Of a stretch of DNA of 64,000 bases, positions 62,220 through 64,000 are shown in pieces. The position numbers and the translations under genes were made by a program. The stretch covers positions 1,674,001-1,738,000 of the forward strand of contig NZ_VMBG01000001.1 in assembly GCF_007559335.1 (NCBI RefSeq), written 5' to 3'. How positions within the stretch are numbered: the first letter of the stretch is position 1; each line of letters opens with the position of its first letter. This DNA comes from Rariglobus hedericola (GTDB lineage Bacteria > Verrucomicrobiota > Verrucomicrobiia > Opitutales > Opitutaceae). Under the pieces are notes generated by a model, which saw nothing but the letters and a program-made list of their open reading frames with translations, searched no databases and was not told the DNA's origin.

Positions 62220-64000
62220 ATGCCCGATCTTGGTTCTGAACGCGGCAGTCTGGTCGAAACACACAAGGGCTATAACCCGCGGGTGATCGTCTTTTATCTG
62301 TTTATCACCGCCTTGCTGCTCATCTTGATCAGCGGACTCGCCTACCAGCAGCTCATCCGCAGCGACAGCTTCCACGAAAGCGAGCGCAAGCAGAACCAGC
62401 GCCGCGTCCTCGTCCCCGGCCCGCGGGGCAATATCTACGACCGCGACGGGCGTCCCTTGGTGGCCAACCGTCCGCGCTTCGCCGTCAACCTCTACCTCGG
62501 CGAGCTGCGTAAGGAATTTCGCACCGAGTATATCCGCATTCGCAAAGCGTATCGCGAAGCCGACGACAAAAACCTCCCCACGTCCACGCAGATGGAACGC
62601 ATCGCCCGTTTCACCGTCGTCAAACGCTACCTCGATCAAATCAACCGCACACTCGGTCGCGAAGAAAAACTCGATTCCGACGACCTCGAAAAACACTTCC
62701 GCCAGCAGCTCCTCCTGCCCTACCTCCTGGTCGATGATCTCGAACCCGGCGAATACGCGCGGCTCATCGAACAACTTCCGGTTACTTCGCCGCTCCAGGT
62801 TTACGCGTCCAGCATTCGTGATTATCCGTCCGGTTCCATCGCCGCGCAAACACTCGGCTACGTCACCGCCAACGACGCCATCGAAGCCGCCGAGGATTTC
62901 CCCGGAGCCGAGCTCACCACCTTCAAGATGAAGGGCACGTTGGGTCGCGAAGGTCTCGAATCGCGTTTCGATTCACTGCTGCAAGGCGAGACCGGCGGCG
63001 CCATCTACCGCGTCGATCCCGCCGGCTACCGCATCAACCCGCCGCTCTCCAAACGCCAGCCCGTCCACGGACACAATCTGCGCACGTCCATTGACGCCGA
63101 TTTCCAGACCGCCGCCGAAAAAGCCATGGCCGATACCGAGCTCGCCGGTGCCGCCGCCGCCATCGATATCCGCACGGGCGAGGTGCTCGTCCTCGCCAGC
63201 AAGCCCGACTACAACCTCAAGGACTTCATTCCGCGCCTCGGTTATGCCGCCGCCCGCGACATCACCGAGCGCGGAGCCTGGCTCAACCGAGCGACCCACG
63301 GCCTCTACCCGCCTGGGTCTTCGTTCAAGATTCTCACCGCCATCGCCGGTCTGCGCGCGCAAACCACTGATCCCGAAGTGCTGATCAACTGTCCCGGCTT
63401 CTACCAAGTCGGCGGCCGCCGTTTCCCCTGCCACGACGGCCACGCCCACGGCGAGATCAACCTTGCGACCGCCATCGAGAAAAGCTGCAACGTTTACTTC
63501 TACAAAGTCGGCCTCGACATGGGCGTCGAGGCGCTCGCCGCCGAAGCGAAGCGCCACGGTTTTGACAAACCCACCGGTATCGAAATTTCGGAGACACGCG
63601 GCATGTTGATCCCCGACCCCGCGTGGAAAAAGGAACGTCGCGACGAACGCTGGTTCCCCGGCGACACCGCCAACATGGCGATCGGCCAGGGCGACGTGCT
63701 GGTCACCCCGTTGCAGATGGCCGCCTTCACCGCATCGATCGCCCGCGATGAACTCACCACCACGCCCACGCTGCTCCACGAGGAAAATCGTCTCTCCCAA
63801 CACTCCGCCCGCAGCGGCCTGACCTCCGCGCAATACGCCGCACTCGTTGCCGGAATGGAAGCGTGCACCGTCACCGGCACTTCTAAAGTCCTCCAGGCCC
63901 CGTTCATGAAAATCCCCGGCCTGCGCATCGCAGGCAAGACCGGCACCGCGCAAAAACAGACTGCCAAGGGCACCATTAATTTCGCCTGGTTCATCTGCTT
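62220..64000 (+). CDS. mrdA: Penicillin-binding protein 2 (elongation transpeptidase), 3' end outside window
   Basis: At least 593 residues; the frame runs off the right edge. One N-terminal membrane helix (VIVFYLFITALLLILISGL) is followed by the pedestal PRGNIYDRDGRPLVANRP. The transpeptidase motifs are SxxK Ser367-Ser-Phe-Lys370 (PPGSSFKI), SxN Ser422-Cys-Asn424 and KTGT (573-576). An insertion of about 50 residues (YIRIRKAYREADDKNL...) follows the pedestal motif. It cross-links lateral-wall peptidoglycan with RodA, whose gene probably follows. Confidence 0.94.
   Translation, partial: MPDLGSERGSLVETHKGYNPRVIVFYLFITALLLILISGLAYQQLIRSDSFHESERKQNQRRVLVPGPRGNIYDRDGRPLVANRPRFAVNLYLGELRKEFRTEYIRIRKAYREADDKNLPTSTQMERIARFTVVKRYLDQINRTLGREEKLDSDDLEKHFRQQLLLPYLLVDDLEPGEYARLIEQLPVTSPLQVYASSIRDYPSGSIAAQTLGYVTANDAIEAAEDFPGAELTTFKMKGTLGREGLESRFDSLLQGETGGAIYRVDPAGYRINPPLSKRQPVHGHNLRTSIDADFQTAAEKAMADTELAGAAAAIDIRTGEVLVLASKPDYNLKDFIPRLGYAAARDITERGAWLNRATHGLYPPGSSFKILTAIAGLRAQTTDPEVLINCPGFYQVGGRRFPCHDGHAHGEINLATAIEKSCNVYFYKVGLDMGVEALAAEAKRHGFDKPTGIEISETRGMLIPDPAWKKERRDERWFPGDTANMAIGQGDVLVTPLQMAAFTASIARDELTTTPTLLHEENRLSQHSARSGLTSAQYAALVAGMEACTVTGTSKVLQAPFMKIPGLRIAGKTGTAQKQTAKGTINFAWFIC

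Overview
The window looks like a chromosomal segment of a GC-rich, Gram-negative bacterium of the Verrucomicrobiota, most likely an Opitutaceae relative. The signs are LPS genes (kdsC, lptC-like, lptA, lptB, an LpxR-type lipase), a TonB receptor, a long PurF, an E1 alpha/beta fusion, an HPr kinase without a local rpoN, and intergenic repeats of a kind I recall from that group. The taxonomic call is inference from gene content. Almost every gene is housekeeping or regulatory. I see no prophage, insertion sequence, CRISPR array, rRNA or tRNA.

Layout. 1-9.4 kb: an unknown partial gene, an exported protein, prfB with its programmed +1 frameshift, a DUF4870 membrane protein, two tandem HDOD proteins, cysH and valS. 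9.6-18 kb: glnD, a GAF sensor kinase, a 58-residue membrane protein, a TonB-dependent receptor, a NarL-type regulator and an HNH nuclease. 18-27 kb: two divergent DEAD-box helicases, purF-purM, a candidate small RNA, a TPR membrane protein, a Xer recombinase and infA. 27-35 kb: tadA, a nitronate monooxygenase, LpxR, PPi-dependent phosphofructokinase, a hybrid sensor kinase and two related lipoproteins. 35-44 kb: rpiB, DoxX, an aldo/keto reductase, then a tight co-directional run of GYF protein, E1 alpha/beta, kdsC, lptC-like, lptA, lptB, hprK, acetyltransferase and a small membrane protein. 44-52 kb: an unknown helical protein, Mn-type sod, a TolB-like protein, mrp, a small conserved protein, rpmG, a PTS EIIA-diadenylate cyclase fusion, a lone nuoA and a DUF362-like exported protein. 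52-57 kb: dnaG, rpoD, a lipoprotein and tatA. 57-64 kb: an operon of two Roadblock-like proteins plus a degenerate receiver/AAA+ protein, divergent from the mreB-mreC-mreD-mrdA cell-shape operon, which runs off the window.

How it fits together. Envelope building is the main theme: Kdo and LPS transport, outer-membrane proteins, lipoproteins, the elongasome and Tat. The second theme is nutrient signalling: GlnD, HPr kinase, and an EIIA domain fused to a c-di-AMP synthase, which could link phosphotransfer to c-di-AMP. The most novel-looking items are the Roadblock/degenerate-AAA+ operon (57009-59286), the EIIA-diadenylate cyclase fusion (49435-50793), and a candidate short transcript at about 24795-24846. 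Many genes lack a clear Shine-Dalgarno sequence, so several starts were chosen from signal peptides and family alignment rather than from an RBS.
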